Assembly: GCF_024346715.1 (NCBI RefSeq)
Contig: NZ_AP024852.1
Span: 2,108,001 to 2,172,000 of the forward strand
Direction: 5' to 3'
DNA: 64,000 nt
From: Photobacterium swingsii
Lineage (GTDB): Bacteria > Pseudomonadota > Gammaproteobacteria > Enterobacterales > Vibrionaceae
This document shows positions 17,088-26,730 of the stretch, one piece after another. The notes under the pieces were generated by a model. It searched no databases. It was given only the letters and a program-made list of their open reading frames with translations, and had not been told where the DNA came from. The position numbers and the translations under genes are program-made. Every line of letters starts with the position of its first letter. The first letter of the stretch is position 1.

Positions 17088-18161
17088 CTAATACCCTGTT
17101 AGTTCCATAAAACCGCGACCATTATGGCTTCCCTTCACAGAGATAGCCCCTTCCCAATATGGGAAACTAAATGGTAGCCATTGTTGTTTTCGTTCGACCC
17201 CAACAGATAACTTTATCTCTTGTGATGGAATATCTATCCGCCATTTAAGCGGTAAAACTTTACCATCTATTGTCGAATAGCTTATTGGGGTCAAATAGAT
17301 TTCTTCACTATTTAAAGGGATTACTCGCCCATCTGGCCAGCTACGTGAGCCAAATGAATACGCTTTTTTATCTTTCGCTCGAATTTGTGCCGCCATTAAG
17401 GCACTGCCATCATCCAAATGGATAGAAAACCAGTCCCAGCCCTGCTGCTCGGCTGACAGCATACTGCTGCTCCATTCGCGATCATACCAGCCTTCACCAC
17501 TTACTTTGAGTGTCTCGCCATCGACGACCAACGTGCCTTGAAGTTGTAAAAAAGGGGCGCTGAAATAATACGATGCTCGATCTTCTGCAGGGTGTTTCTT
17601 GCTATATCCTTTGTCACCATGCAGGACAAGCTCACCTTTATTGACAACAGACAACTCGCCAGCCATCGCGCCATCTTCAAAAGTCAGCACTCCAGGGAAA
17701 GGGGTATCTCCTGTTGATTGCCACGTCCAATTGTCTAGCCAAATACGGTACGGTGATGCTTGTACCCCTGCTTGGCCAATACCACCGCGCGCAAAACGTT
17801 CTGCGTACTTCACGCCATGGCGACCACTGACAACAAGATGCGCCATATAAACCTGTGGGGTTCCCCACCCTTTTTGATCATGACTACCTGTGGCAACACG
17901 AAACTGTGTCCACTGCACACCGTACTGTTCACCATTTTCAGCCGTTAAATTTGCAGTTAAATACCACCACTCCGTTTTAAACCGCGGGTGTTCACCGTGA
18001 TCTTTGGGAAAATGCAGTCGGTTATTCGGTGTCACTTGTTCAAAGTTATCCGTTGGCGTCTGAGTCAGCACCCCAACCGTTGGGGGCTTTACTTCTGGCT
18101 TATCGCAACCCACCAGCAGCAGACTGAAACTCAGGATCCATAAGAGAGATTTAAAGGGCAT
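17088..18161 (-). CDS. AttH/CrtC-like lipoprotein of the ABC export module
   Basis: A 357-residue lipoprotein. The signal peptide MPFKSLLWILSFSLLLVGC ends in a lipobox. The mature part is a two-lobed lipocalin-like domain of the AttH/carotenoid 1,2-hydratase (CrtC) family, with conserved HFPKDHGEH, EWWYLTANL, GWYDREWSS and GWDWFSIHLDDGSALM segments. I chose ATG 18161, which overlaps the permease stop (TAATG); the frame extends 48 codons further into the permease gene but that part has no support. Gene order ATPase-permease-AttH recalls the attEFGH locus of Agrobacterium. The role is unknown; a periplasmic partner for a lipid-like exported molecule is inference. Confidence 0.88.
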   Translation of the reverse strand: MPFKSLLWILSFSLLLVGCDKPEVKPPTVGVLTQTPTDNFEQVTPNNRLHFPKDHGEHPRFKTEWWYLTANLTAENGEQYGVQWTQFRVATGSHDQKGWGTPQVYMAHLVVSGRHGVKYAERFARGGIGQAGVQASPYRIWLDNWTWQSTGDTPFPGVLTFEDGAMAGELSVVNKGELVLHGDKGYSKKHPAEDRASYYFSAPFLQLQGTLVVDGETLKVSGEGWYDREWSSSMLSAEQQGWDWFSIHLDDGSALMAAQIRAKDKKAYSFGSRSWPDGRVIPLNSEEIYLTPISYSTIDGKVLPLKWRIDIPSQEIKLSVGVERKQQWLPFSFPYWEGAISVKGSHNGRGFMELTGY

Positions 18162-20614
18162 TAGAAAGACTCTCGTAATGATGTAATAGCTGAACGCTTC
18201 ACTAAACGCCATACAGGCCAAGCACCGGCTGCAAGCAATACCACCAATGCCATACCAAGTGAGAACAAATACTGTGTTGGGAAGAAATACAATTCCATCG
18301 TCCACCCAAATGAGTACTTCAATATGACATCAATGAGGAGTTGAGCTAATACTAGCCCCATAGGTAAAGCAATTAACGCTGTCATTAATCCAATGATAAA
18401 TAACTGGCCACCGCCAAGCAGCGCTAATTCGCGCCCAGTCATTCCCATGCACCGTAATAGCGCAAACTGGCGCTGACGTGAAACTTCACCTGCGACAGTC
18501 GCAACAAATAAACCACATACAGAGATAAAGAGCGTGAGCTTGCCTAACGTTGAAGTCACCACAAAAGTGCGATCAAATACCCGCATGGCTTGGTTCATTA
18601 GTTCGGCATTATTGCGTATTCTTTCTGGTTGCAGTCTAAATCGCTCACCCATCCGCACCATAAGAGGTTCAGGATCTACCCCTTCAGCAAGATGAATCGC
18701 AAAACTAACCGCGCCTTTTTTACTCCACATCTTTTGCCAATAAGACTGCGACAACATTAATTGACCATAAGGGTTGCCGTAATCATAGTAGACCGCACTG
18801 ATTAGCCAGTTTTTACCAAGTGGTGCGGGTAAATCAACAATTTGCCCAGGCTTCCAATTTTCACGTAACGCCATGGATTCACTGACCATAACAGCGCGTT
18901 CTTTATGCGTCGTTGCCCAATATTCAGGCACGGCTACTTTAACGGTAAGCGCTTGTTTTTCACCTTGTGATGCCCCCATGCTACGCAGCTCAACAATGCC
19001 TTTATGGGTATCGAGTTCTTTACGCCAACGGCGCCAAACTTGGTCGACTTCAGGTTGTTCTTCAAGCCAAGTCTCAAGCCGTGAAGCCACATTAGGTGGT
19101 GGTCGAACATAAATATCAGCAGCTAAGCGCTGTCCTAACCAATTTTCGGTGGTATAACGAAAGCTACCAACCATAGTTTCCATGCCAATATTGGCTGCAA
19201 GTGCCAACATGAAAGCCATAGCCGCAACCCCACGGTAACTCAGGCTCGCAGCAGCATCAGAGAAGAACCAACGTAATCTTGCTGCTTTTACCACTTTGGC
19301 ACTAAGGCGGAAGAGCTGCCATAGAATAAATGGCATCATCAGTCCGCTAGCAATAAGAATGAATGCAATTAAAACAAAACCAGCCGTCTGACCGTGCGGC
19401 AGTTGATAAACAGCAAAAGCAGCACCAATAAAGAAACAGGAAATCACCGCCTGCAGACCAAACTCACGGCCGCTGATACGGATCAGCGACATGTGGGTCG
19501 CAAGGCGTGATGGCTGAGTATTAATGAGGCGCAAAGCGGGCCAACCACAAGCAAGTACGGATCCGAAAACAGCAATCGCTAAACTGGCTAATCCCCACTG
19601 CCAATGCCACTCAACGGCAAGGGAAACATTGGCACCGTACAAATCACTTAAGGTAGCAGCGACAGAAGGCAACAATTGTTGCGCCAATAATAGGCCCAGC
19701 GCATTACCCCCCAATAGGCCTAAGACAACCCATAGCATAATTTCAACAATGAGTGCGCGGGCAAGTTGAAAACCGGAAACCCCCATTTGCCTTAACACAC
19801 CCACTAAAGGCTGGCGTTGCGATAAAGACAAAGACATTGCTTGATAGAAAATAAATAAACCAACAACAAAGGACAGCATCCCCATCGCTAATAAATTCAT
19901 GTGGAACGCGTTGGTCAGAGGCTCAAGTGTCGCACTTTGATTTTTTTCCAACGTAACGCCTGATGGCAGAGCATGTTCTAAATCGTCTTGGCGTTGAGCA
20001 GAAAGGTCACGGCAAATTACAGCGGTAAAACCTGAGCTCTTGTTAAGCTGACGCAGTAACGCCATATCGGCAATCATTCGCGGACCACCAATACGCTCAT
20101 CTTCAACCAGCATTAATGGCCCAATCTCATCACCATTATCAAGCGTGATCATCGCACCGTCTTCAACACCGATATAGCGGGCTAATTGATCACCAATTAA
20201 AATAGGGTACGGTGGGCTAATAAGATCAAATAGCTGTGATTGCGCTGGACCTGTTTGCTTCAGGGTTGAATACATCGCAATTGGATCAACCCCTAGCAAT
20301 TCAAAGTCACGTTGCTGATTGGTCGTAATACGATATTCATCGATCGGTACACACTCTTTAAAGCCTGCACGACGTAAATCAATATATAACCCTTGTGGAA
20401 CTTTCATTCCCGATTGCAATGAACGAATACGAAAAGGAAAAGGGTTATCGAAAAGTTGCTCACCTTGGCGGTAACTTTCACGGGCTTGCTGGTTAATTGC
20501 CATCACACCAATGAGCAATGCAATACCAAGTGTGAGTCCTAGCCAGACAAGTAAAATTTGGAACGGATGGCGACGGTAGTGCCCCCAGAGCGCCTTAGCG
20601 ACTGGATTGGACAT
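18161..20614 (-). CDS. ABC transporter permease with two FtsX-like domains
   Basis: An 817-residue inner-membrane permease of the MacB/FtsX-type (type VII) class. An N-terminal membrane anchor is followed by a large periplasmic domain, three helices (about 235-360), further central helices, a second periplasmic domain and a C-terminal FtsX-like helix bundle including RQRQFALLRCMGMTGREL. Two complete FtsX units in one chain resemble YbbP and correspond to separate AttF and AttG permeases. ATG 20614 is preceded by a strong GGAGGG site seven bases upstream inside the ATPase gene; the longer open frame to 20701 is rejected. It overlaps the ATPase gene by 20 bases and the lipoprotein gene by 1. 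Confidence 0.9.
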   Translation of the reverse strand: MSNPVAKALWGHYRRHPFQILLVWLGLTLGIALLIGVMAINQQARESYRQGEQLFDNPFPFRIRSLQSGMKVPQGLYIDLRRAGFKECVPIDEYRITTNQQRDFELLGVDPIAMYSTLKQTGPAQSQLFDLISPPYPILIGDQLARYIGVEDGAMITLDNGDEIGPLMLVEDERIGGPRMIADMALLRQLNKSSGFTAVICRDLSAQRQDDLEHALPSGVTLEKNQSATLEPLTNAFHMNLLAMGMLSFVVGLFIFYQAMSLSLSQRQPLVGVLRQMGVSGFQLARALIVEIMLWVVLGLLGGNALGLLLAQQLLPSVAATLSDLYGANVSLAVEWHWQWGLASLAIAVFGSVLACGWPALRLINTQPSRLATHMSLIRISGREFGLQAVISCFFIGAAFAVYQLPHGQTAGFVLIAFILIASGLMMPFILWQLFRLSAKVVKAARLRWFFSDAAASLSYRGVAAMAFMLALAANIGMETMVGSFRYTTENWLGQRLAADIYVRPPPNVASRLETWLEEQPEVDQVWRRWRKELDTHKGIVELRSMGASQGEKQALTVKVAVPEYWATTHKERAVMVSESMALRENWKPGQIVDLPAPLGKNWLISAVYYDYGNPYGQLMLSQSYWQKMWSKKGAVSFAIHLAEGVDPEPLMVRMGERFRLQPERIRNNAELMNQAMRVFDRTFVVTSTLGKLTLFISVCGLFVATVAGEVSRQRQFALLRCMGMTGRELALLGGGQLFIIGLMTALIALPMGLVLAQLLIDVILKYSFGWTMELYFFPTQYLFSLGMALVVLLAAGAWPVWRLVKRSAITSLRESF

Positions 20615-21266
20615 GCAGTTGCCCTCCTTGTAGACGAATGCAGCCCTGCATATGTGAGGCCACTTGCTCACTATGTGTGACCAGTAATAGCGTGCAATCA
20701 AGTTTACTCGCTAAGTTAGTTAATAACCGAATAACGGCACTGGCATTACGCTCATCTAAACTGCCGGTCGGTTCATCGGCTAATAAAATATCCGGTTCCA
20801 TATACAAGGCACGCGCAATAGCGGCACGCTGCTGTTGGCCACCCGACATTTCTTCAGGGTAACGATCAAGTAAAGGACGGAGATCGAGTGCAGATACGAT
20901 TTGACGCCAAAGAGCCTGATCATCATCAAGCCCTTTCAATTGTCGGCAGAAGCGGATGTTATCTTCAGTGGACAAGGTTGGCAGTAAATTAAATTGCTGA
21001 AAGACAAGACCGATATTATTACGACGAAAGGCAGTACGTTCGCGCTCTGAAATAGCATGTAATGCCGTATCACCAAGCCATACTTCACCACTATCAACAG
21101 AATCGAGGCCAGCAATTAGGTTCAGTAAAGTACTTTTACCTGAACCGCTCTCCCCCATTAAAGCCAGTTGGTCACCCTGCTTTAAAGATAACTCAGCCCC
21201 TTGAAGGACGGAGTGATACTCGTTGCCATCTTTGTACCCTTTACAGAGTCCTGCAAGCCGTAACAT
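20595..21266 (-). CDS. ABC transporter ATP-binding protein (LolD/MacB/YbbA type)
   Basis: The 223-residue ATPase drives the adjacent FtsX-type permease. Walker A GESGSGKST (38-46), the Q-loop region FQQFNLLPTL, signature MSGGQQQR, Walker B ILLADEPTGSLDE and the H-loop VTHS are all intact. Size and motif spacing match the LolD/MacB/YbbA subfamily, whose partners work as mechanotransmitters rather than classical channels. It is the first gene of a three-gene operon in which every junction overlaps. Confidence 0.95.
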   Translation of the reverse strand: MLRLAGLCKGYKDGNEYHSVLQGAELSLKQGDQLALMGESGSGKSTLLNLIAGLDSVDSGEVWLGDTALHAISERERTAFRRNNIGLVFQQFNLLPTLSTEDNIRFCRQLKGLDDDQALWRQIVSALDLRPLLDRYPEEMSGGQQQRAAIARALYMEPDILLADEPTGSLDERNASAVIRLLTNLASKLDCTLLLVTHSEQVASHMQGCIRLQGGQLHVQSSR

Positions 21267-21528
21267 CTATGTCCTCGAAATTTAAACGCCAGTAAAACAC
21301 CCAATGAAAGTCGAGATGCATTACCCACTTCAACAAAATATTGTCAATATATGTAGACAGTGAATTTACCGTAAACCTAGACATCGAGGAAGCACTTTGA
21401 GGGTTTGGTCGCGATTAAAAGGAAAGGTTTTACAAACCGCCTACAAAAAAACCATCAGCCTTACAGCCCACTAACATATTAGGGCATATTGGCATTTTTT
21501 GCCTCAGCCCTGATGGTCTTAGCACCGT
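21267..21528. other. intergenic region between MATE and ABC genes
   Basis: The region holds the ABC operon promoter and the MATE gene 3' end. An inverted repeat (ACCATCAG ... CTGATGGT, about 21451-21517) encloses further partly complementary sequence and may form the MATE gene terminator on the minus strand. Confidence 0.4.
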
Positions 21529-22896
21529 TTAAGCAACGAGGTTATTCATCCAAGCTTTAGATCGCACGCGGAAAATACAACCAACCCACTTCACCAACTC
21601 TTCAATTACTAGTGCCGCATAAATCCACTCTAATGGTAATTTAAACACCAATGCCATCATGGCTGTCACAGGTATTCCTATTAACCATTGTGCGGCAATA
21701 TCTTGATAAAAACAGAAACGAATATCACCACCAGCACGTAACACACCAACAATCATGGTCATAGGTATGCTTCGTATAATAACCATTACGGCTAAAATTG
21801 AGAAAAAGTTCTCTGTCAGTGCTCGTGTATCCGGTGACAGTGCTGAAAATAGGTCTAATACCGTATTCTTAGTCAATAGCATGACAACCGCGATCACGAC
21901 ACCACACGCGACGTTGAAGATAGACACCGCCCACGCCTGTTGGTATGCCTCGTCCATTTTGTTCGCACCTAGCTGATTCCCGATCATCACAGCGGCAGCA
22001 TTGGATACACCAATCAACATCGCGAGGGCAAATGACTCGATCGGTGTTATCACCGACAAAGCCGCGAGGCCCTGTACACTCACTTGACCAATAATAGCGT
22101 GATAAACAAAAATCCCCATAGACCAAGCGAGATGGTTAAAGGTTGTTGGTAATGACAACGTCAGGAAGCGTTTAACTAACGGCCATTGGCACGCCTCTTT
22201 CAATAATGAAAGATCAAAAGCCAACAAATGTTTCTTACCATACAAATACGTAAACAGCAGGCCGACTTCGACCAAGCCACTGATCAAGGTCGCCCATGCA
22301 GCGCCTGCAATGCCCATCGCAGGGAAGCCCCAGTGACCAAAAATCAGCACCCAGTTTAAAAGCATATTCAAACCAATACCGATGGCACTGAAAAAGGTAC
22401 TCACTCCAGGCTGGTGCATTGCACGTAAGCCAACCGCCATGCTGCTGCCCCAAGCAACGGCAAATAAACTACCAGAGGTGATTGCCAAATATTCAGCGCC
22501 TAAGTGAATCACCTCGGGTGAGTCTGTCGCTAAGCCAACGACAAATTCAGGTGCAAATAAGAAAAGTCCACCACTGATGCTGGCTGTGATTGTTGTCATA
22601 ACAACAGTAAGTGCTGTACTTTTCTGTACACCAGAGTGATTGCCCGCTCCCCAGTACTGCGCTGTTAATAATGCGCCACCTGTTGTGACACCAAATAACA
22701 TGATAGTCGCAACAAAAAGTGCTTTACCCGCGATACCAATAGCAGCAACTTCTAGCTCACCTAGTTGGCCTAACATTAAAATATCGACCAAACTACGGCT
22801 TGAAAACAACATAGTTTGTAACGCAATTGGTAGAGCAATAAGCAGCAAGCGGCGAAGAAAGTCACCACGTAGCTGCTGAATAACCAGATGACGCAT
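21529..22896 (-). CDS. MATE family efflux transporter
   Basis: A 455-residue inner-membrane protein with about 12 helices and the two-fold repeat typical of the multidrug and toxin extrusion (MATE/NorM) family, which exports cationic compounds in exchange for Na+ or H+. Family features include SRSLVDILMLGQLGE in helix 1-2, GLRAMHQPG in the cytoplasmic loop and the NLMLNW-like segment GLNMLLNWVLIFG. I chose ATG 22896 with GAGG six bases upstream instead of an upstream GTG. Substrates are unknown. It shares no operon with its neighbours. Confidence 0.93.
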   Translation of the reverse strand: MRHLVIQQLRGDFLRRLLLIALPIALQTMLFSSRSLVDILMLGQLGELEVAAIGIAGKALFVATIMLFGVTTGGALLTAQYWGAGNHSGVQKSTALTVVMTTITASISGGLFLFAPEFVVGLATDSPEVIHLGAEYLAITSGSLFAVAWGSSMAVGLRAMHQPGVSTFFSAIGIGLNMLLNWVLIFGHWGFPAMGIAGAAWATLISGLVEVGLLFTYLYGKKHLLAFDLSLLKEACQWPLVKRFLTLSLPTTFNHLAWSMGIFVYHAIIGQVSVQGLAALSVITPIESFALAMLIGVSNAAAVMIGNQLGANKMDEAYQQAWAVSIFNVACGVVIAVVMLLTKNTVLDLFSALSPDTRALTENFFSILAVMVIIRSIPMTMIVGVLRAGGDIRFCFYQDIAAQWLIGIPVTAMMALVFKLPLEWIYAALVIEELVKWVGCIFRVRSKAWMNNLVA

Positions 22897-23116
22897 TAGC
22901 CGCCTCACACACAGTATGAATTGTTGATAAATTAAGGAGGAACCCTTAAGGAAAGACAGGGCGAATTTTATCCACTACAGTTGTAATAACAACCACTTTT
23001 GAAACCTTTCATAATATATAATTCATCAAGTGGTTAATAAATTTGAATGTCTATGGATAGCATTCAATCAAGACCTTATTTTTGGCTTTTTTAGCCCAAG
23101 CATGGAGCATGATGTA

Positions 23117-24577
23117 ATGATAAAAACCGTTCTTGTTGTAGGTGCTTCGGGTTACATCGGGAGTCACCTTGTACCCGAATTAGCCAATAGCGGCTATCAG
23201 GTAAAAGCTACAGGGCGAAGCTTACCACTCATGCAAAAACGCGGTTGGGGTAATATTCAAAACATCGAACTTATCGAACTTGATCTAAGCCTTAAAACCG
23301 ACCTCAGCCCCATACTAGATAATGTAGATGCTGTGTTTTTTTTAGTTCACGGCATGGCACATGGCCACGACTTTATCGAATATGAACTCGATGTGGCGCG
23401 TCACTTCAGCCAAGCATTGAAACAAAGCCAAGTACAGCGCGTTATCTATCTTGGCGCCTTACAGCCCGATAAGGGGCAATCCAAGCATCTTGCTGCACGT
23501 AAAGCGACAGGGGAGATTTTACGAGAGTCCGGCAAAATCATCACCGAACTCCGCTCTGGGATTATTATTGGTCCGGGTTCTGCTGCGTTTGAGGTCATGC
23601 GTGATTTTGTTTATCACTTACCCATCATGCTAACTCCGAAATGGGTACGTTCGCGCAACTCGCCGATAGCACTAAGAAATTTACTGTATTACTTAACTGA
23701 ATTACTCCATTTCATGCCTAGCCGTCATCAGATACTGGATGTTTCAGGTCCTGAACCTCTTACCTATTCACAGCAAATGAAACAACTTGGCAAGCTCATG
23801 GGCAAGAATATTCACATAGTGCCACTGCCATTTTTATCCCCACAATTAGCCGCGCAATGGCTCCGCGTTATTACCTCTGTTCCTACCGATATCGCTAAAG
23901 CCTTAATCGGTGGCTTACAGCATGATCTAACGGCTCACGGTGAAGCAATACAAGCCTTAATTCCACAATATTTATTAACTTACGATGAAGCTGTTGAAGA
24001 AGCATTAGCTCATGAAGAAGAAGTCGTGCGTAGTGAGATCTGGGGCTTTGATCCCGATGCCCTTGCTCGCTGGAATAAGGGCTTTGGCTATTACCCCAAA
24101 CATGCCGGCTATACATTAGAAACGGATGCTAGTTCAGAGGACCTGTGGCAAGCCGTTAAACAGTTAGGTGGGGAACAAGGTTACTTCTATGCTAATGGCC
24201 TATGGCGAATTAGAGAATGGCTAGATGCACTTGTAGGGGGCGATGCATTGAAGCGAACCGCTCGGATAGAGGGCAAGCTTAACTTAGGTGATTACATTGA
24301 TTCTTGGAAAGTTATTCAAATCCGCAAGAACCACTTTCTATCCCTACTCTTTGGCATGAAAGCGCCTGGATTAGGGCGACTTGAGTTTACCATTGAAGAT
24401 CATGGTGATCATCGCACGATCGATATTCGTGCTTGGTGGCACCCTGCAGGTTTTATGGGGTTACTCTACTGGTTTGCCATGATGCCAGCACACCTTTTTA
24501 TATTTAGGGGAATGACCTTCGCGCTGGTTAAAGCCTGTAAAGCAAAGGCTAAAGACGGTAAAACAATAACGCAGTAA
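23117..24577 (+). CDS. SDR-type NAD(P)-binding protein with C-terminal DUF2867
   Basis: A 486-residue cytoplasmic protein. The N-terminal Rossmann fold begins VLVVGASGYIGSHL (TGxxGxxG-like) and extends to about 300, as in atypical short-chain dehydrogenases/NmrA-like proteins. The C-terminal 160 residues (from about WGFDPDALAR) match the DUF2867 fusion partner, ending with an aromatic segment (WWHPAGFMGLLYWFAM). The YxxxK catalytic pair is not evident (LAARKATG instead), so the reaction is uncertain. I chose ATG 23117, with GGAG nine bases upstream, over the longer frame at 23030. Function unknown beyond probable nucleotide binding. Confidence 0.85.
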   Translation: MIKTVLVVGASGYIGSHLVPELANSGYQVKATGRSLPLMQKRGWGNIQNIELIELDLSLKTDLSPILDNVDAVFFLVHGMAHGHDFIEYELDVARHFSQALKQSQVQRVIYLGALQPDKGQSKHLAARKATGEILRESGKIITELRSGIIIGPGSAAFEVMRDFVYHLPIMLTPKWVRSRNSPIALRNLLYYLTELLHFMPSRHQILDVSGPEPLTYSQQMKQLGKLMGKNIHIVPLPFLSPQLAAQWLRVITSVPTDIAKALIGGLQHDLTAHGEAIQALIPQYLLTYDEAVEEALAHEEEVVRSEIWGFDPDALARWNKGFGYYPKHAGYTLETDASSEDLWQAVKQLGGEQGYFYANGLWRIREWLDALVGGDALKRTARIEGKLNLGDYIDSWKVIQIRKNHFLSLLFGMKAPGLGRLEFTIEDHGDHRTIDIRAWWHPAGFMGLLYWFAMMPAHLFIFRGMTFALVKACKAKAKDGKTITQ

Positions 24578-24628
24578 CATGCACAGTATGCAGGTTCACC
24601 GCTAGTCAATAGTAAATAACAAGCAACA

Positions 24629-24660
24629 AAAAAGCGGGTCAACAAACCCGCTTTCTTAAT
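24629..24660. terminator. bidirectional terminator
   Basis: The stem AAAGCGGGT (24631-24639) / ACCCGCTTT (24646-24654) lies between convergent genes. The minus strand ends in a run of T. Confidence 0.85.
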
Positions 24661-24676
24661 ACACTATTATCACCCG

Positions 24677-25345
24677 TTATTGCTGACGTGTTGGTAGCTC
24701 TGGTAAGTGGTTACCATTGTTGTCTGGGTGGATAATGTACTCACCGTGGTACTTCACTATGGATTTATAGTCAGTCACTTTATAGAGTAACAAACCATTG
24801 GCAAAAGCTGCATCAATCAAGGCTTGTGTATTACCGCGAATAAAAATAGATAGCGGTTTGACTAAGCCTTTCTTATTTTGTCCTTCAACCACATCAAAAG
24901 CTTCATCTAACTTCTTACAACACACCACTAATGATGCTTGTCCATCTGTGTGGTGCTTCACCTTACGGTTAATTTCATACTCAGTCGTGACTTGCCAATC
25001 TTGTTGCTCAAGTTGCTGACAAAAAGCCTGAAAATTAGCGTCTGTGATGGTATGCGCAACGTGCTGATCATCCATGATTCCCGCATAAGTCTCTGCAAGA
25101 TTTTCAAACAACAAACGTAGCTGTGCATGCTGACCCATACTGCGTGCTTGTTGCTGCCATTGCATCAAGGTTTTTGCCATACAGTGCTCATAGCGGTGCT
25201 GTTTAATGGCTTTTGTTACCCAAGCACTGATGTAGTGCGCTTCGCTAACAGGGTTTACAGGTGTTTTACCTGCATCTTGAGAGGCTTGCAATTCAGCTAA
25301 GCCCTCTGTCACTAACTTGTATAATTCTTGATAAAACAGCGTCAT
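24677..25345 (-). CDS. Vibrio-type protein of unknown function (DUF2913-like)
   Basis: A 222-residue soluble protein, mostly helical in its first half (for example LYKLVTEGLAELQASQDAG). It resembles my memory of the DUF2913 family, which is common in Vibrionaceae; this is a tentative match. I chose ATG 25345, preceded by a purine-rich AAGTGAAG, although the frame could begin at GTG 25354 directly after the MFS stop. It lies immediately downstream of the Bcr/CflA transporter gene and is probably in the same transcript. Function unknown. Confidence 0.7.
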   Translation of the reverse strand: MTLFYQELYKLVTEGLAELQASQDAGKTPVNPVSEAHYISAWVTKAIKQHRYEHCMAKTLMQWQQQARSMGQHAQLRLLFENLAETYAGIMDDQHVAHTITDANFQAFCQQLEQQDWQVTTEYEINRKVKHHTDGQASLVVCCKKLDEAFDVVEGQNKKGLVKPLSIFIRGNTQALIDAAFANGLLLYKVTDYKSIVKYHGEYIIHPDNNGNHLPELPTRQQ

Positions 25346-25354
25346 TTTCTTCAC

Positions 25355-26545
25355 TTACGCATCACGAGATAAAAAGATGTAAAAACCTGCAGATAATACT
25401 GCACAAGCCGCCATGCTCAATGCCATCGGCCACACTGTTGCATCTGGCATTAATGCGACTGCGCCACCAACAAGTGTACCTGTACCAAAGCGCATTGTAC
25501 CTGCTAAAGAGGAAGCCGTACCCGCCATGTGGGGGTATTTAGAAAGCAGGCAAGCCATGGTGTTACTACCAATAATAGAGATAGTACCAACAAAAAGCAT
25601 GACAGGCACAACAACACCCCACAAGCCCAAACCAAACAACTGCCCAATAATTAAGCCAAAACCTGCTACTAACTGAACAATCAAGCCAAAGCGCAGCATC
25701 CAGTGTGAGCCTTTTTGCTTAACCATTCGCCCGTTTATGCTGGTCATTAAGATCAAGCAAACAACGTTGAGGCCAAATAAATAGCCAAAGTTTTGAGTAC
25801 TTACATGATATAGGTCGATATAGACAAACGAACCAACCGTTAAGAACGTGAACATGCCTGCAAACGAAAAACCACTACAAAAAATAAGCCCGACAGCCGT
25901 TTTATTTGTTAGTAATCGAGCATAATTACGTAATGTTGACCCGATATTAAACGGTAATCGTTTTTCCTTTGGTAACGTTTCTGGAATTTTAGAAACCACG
26001 GCAAGCAATACAATGACAGCGAAAATAGCCAACACCCAGAAAATAGCACGCCAGCCAAACCAAACGGCAATATGCCCCCCAATCATAGGGGCAGCTAGAG
26101 GCGCGACTGTCATCACCAAGGTAATAAAAGACATAGTGCGAGCAAACTCTTCACGCTCGAACATATCGCGAACAAGCGCTTGTACAATCACAGCAGCAGA
26201 TGCGCCCGCAAAACCTTGCGCGGCGCGAATCCATGTTAACTCAACAATATTCTGACTTAAGGCGCTAAAAACCGCAGCAATACCAAATAAAATAGTACCA
26301 ATAATAATGATCGGCTTCCGACCATAGCTATCGGCTAAAGGACCATGCAATAACTGACCAATAGCAAAGCCTGCGGTATATGCCGTTAATGTACTTTGCA
26401 CAAGGCTAGGTGATACAACCAAATCGCGGGCAATAGTTGGCATGGCAGGAAGATACATATCTATCGCCAATGGCGTTAGAGCAGAAATTGCCCCTAAGAT
26501 AAGTATCAGCATAAAGCTAAGCTTTTGAGTTTCTTCTTTGGTCAT
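25355..26545 (-). CDS. Bcr/CflA family multidrug MFS transporter
   Basis: A 396-residue, 12-helix proton-driven drug exporter of the major facilitator superfamily. It shows the DHA1 pattern LTPLAIDMYLPAMPTIARDL in helix 1, the loop 2-3 signature GPLADSYGRKPIIIIG, motif C-type GASAAVIVQALVRDM and APMIGG in helix 5. Its position upstream of rsuA on the same strand matches E. coli, where bcr neighbours rsuA, which supports orthology to Bcr. Here rsuA is followed by its own terminator, so the two are separate transcripts. Confidence 0.93.
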   Translation of the reverse strand: MTKEETQKLSFMLILILGAISALTPLAIDMYLPAMPTIARDLVVSPSLVQSTLTAYTAGFAIGQLLHGPLADSYGRKPIIIIGTILFGIAAVFSALSQNIVELTWIRAAQGFAGASAAVIVQALVRDMFEREEFARTMSFITLVMTVAPLAAPMIGGHIAVWFGWRAIFWVLAIFAVIVLLAVVSKIPETLPKEKRLPFNIGSTLRNYARLLTNKTAVGLIFCSGFSFAGMFTFLTVGSFVYIDLYHVSTQNFGYLFGLNVVCLILMTSINGRMVKQKGSHWMLRFGLIVQLVAGFGLIIGQLFGLGLWGVVVPVMLFVGTISIIGSNTMACLLSKYPHMAGTASSLAGTMRFGTGTLVGGAVALMPDATVWPMALSMAACAVLSAGFYIFLSRDA

Positions 26546-26652
26546 ACAGTCTCTTTTAATGCAGAAATATCAGCGAACCCCCTATTGTACGACAGATTTT
26601 CAGGATTACTCTTTCTTTATAAGAAAGGATACGTTTCTTATTGCGTGCTGAG

Positions 26653-26692
26653 TAAAAAAAAGCCCCTACCCATCAAAATGAGTAAGGGCTTA
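26653..26692 (-). terminator. terminator of rsuA
   Basis: The stem AAGCCCTTAC / GTAGGGGCTT (minus strand, one mismatch, loop of about 12) is followed by eight T. Confidence 0.85.
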
Positions 26693-26730
26693 AATAAAAG
26701 CGCAAGTATCACACCAAACTAGCGAAACAT

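Noticed and set aside
18162-18305. N-terminal extension of the AttH-like lipoprotein (48 codons)
   Set aside because: The extension lies wholly within the permease gene, and the internal ATG at 18161 gives a perfect lipoprotein signal and a TAATG coupling.
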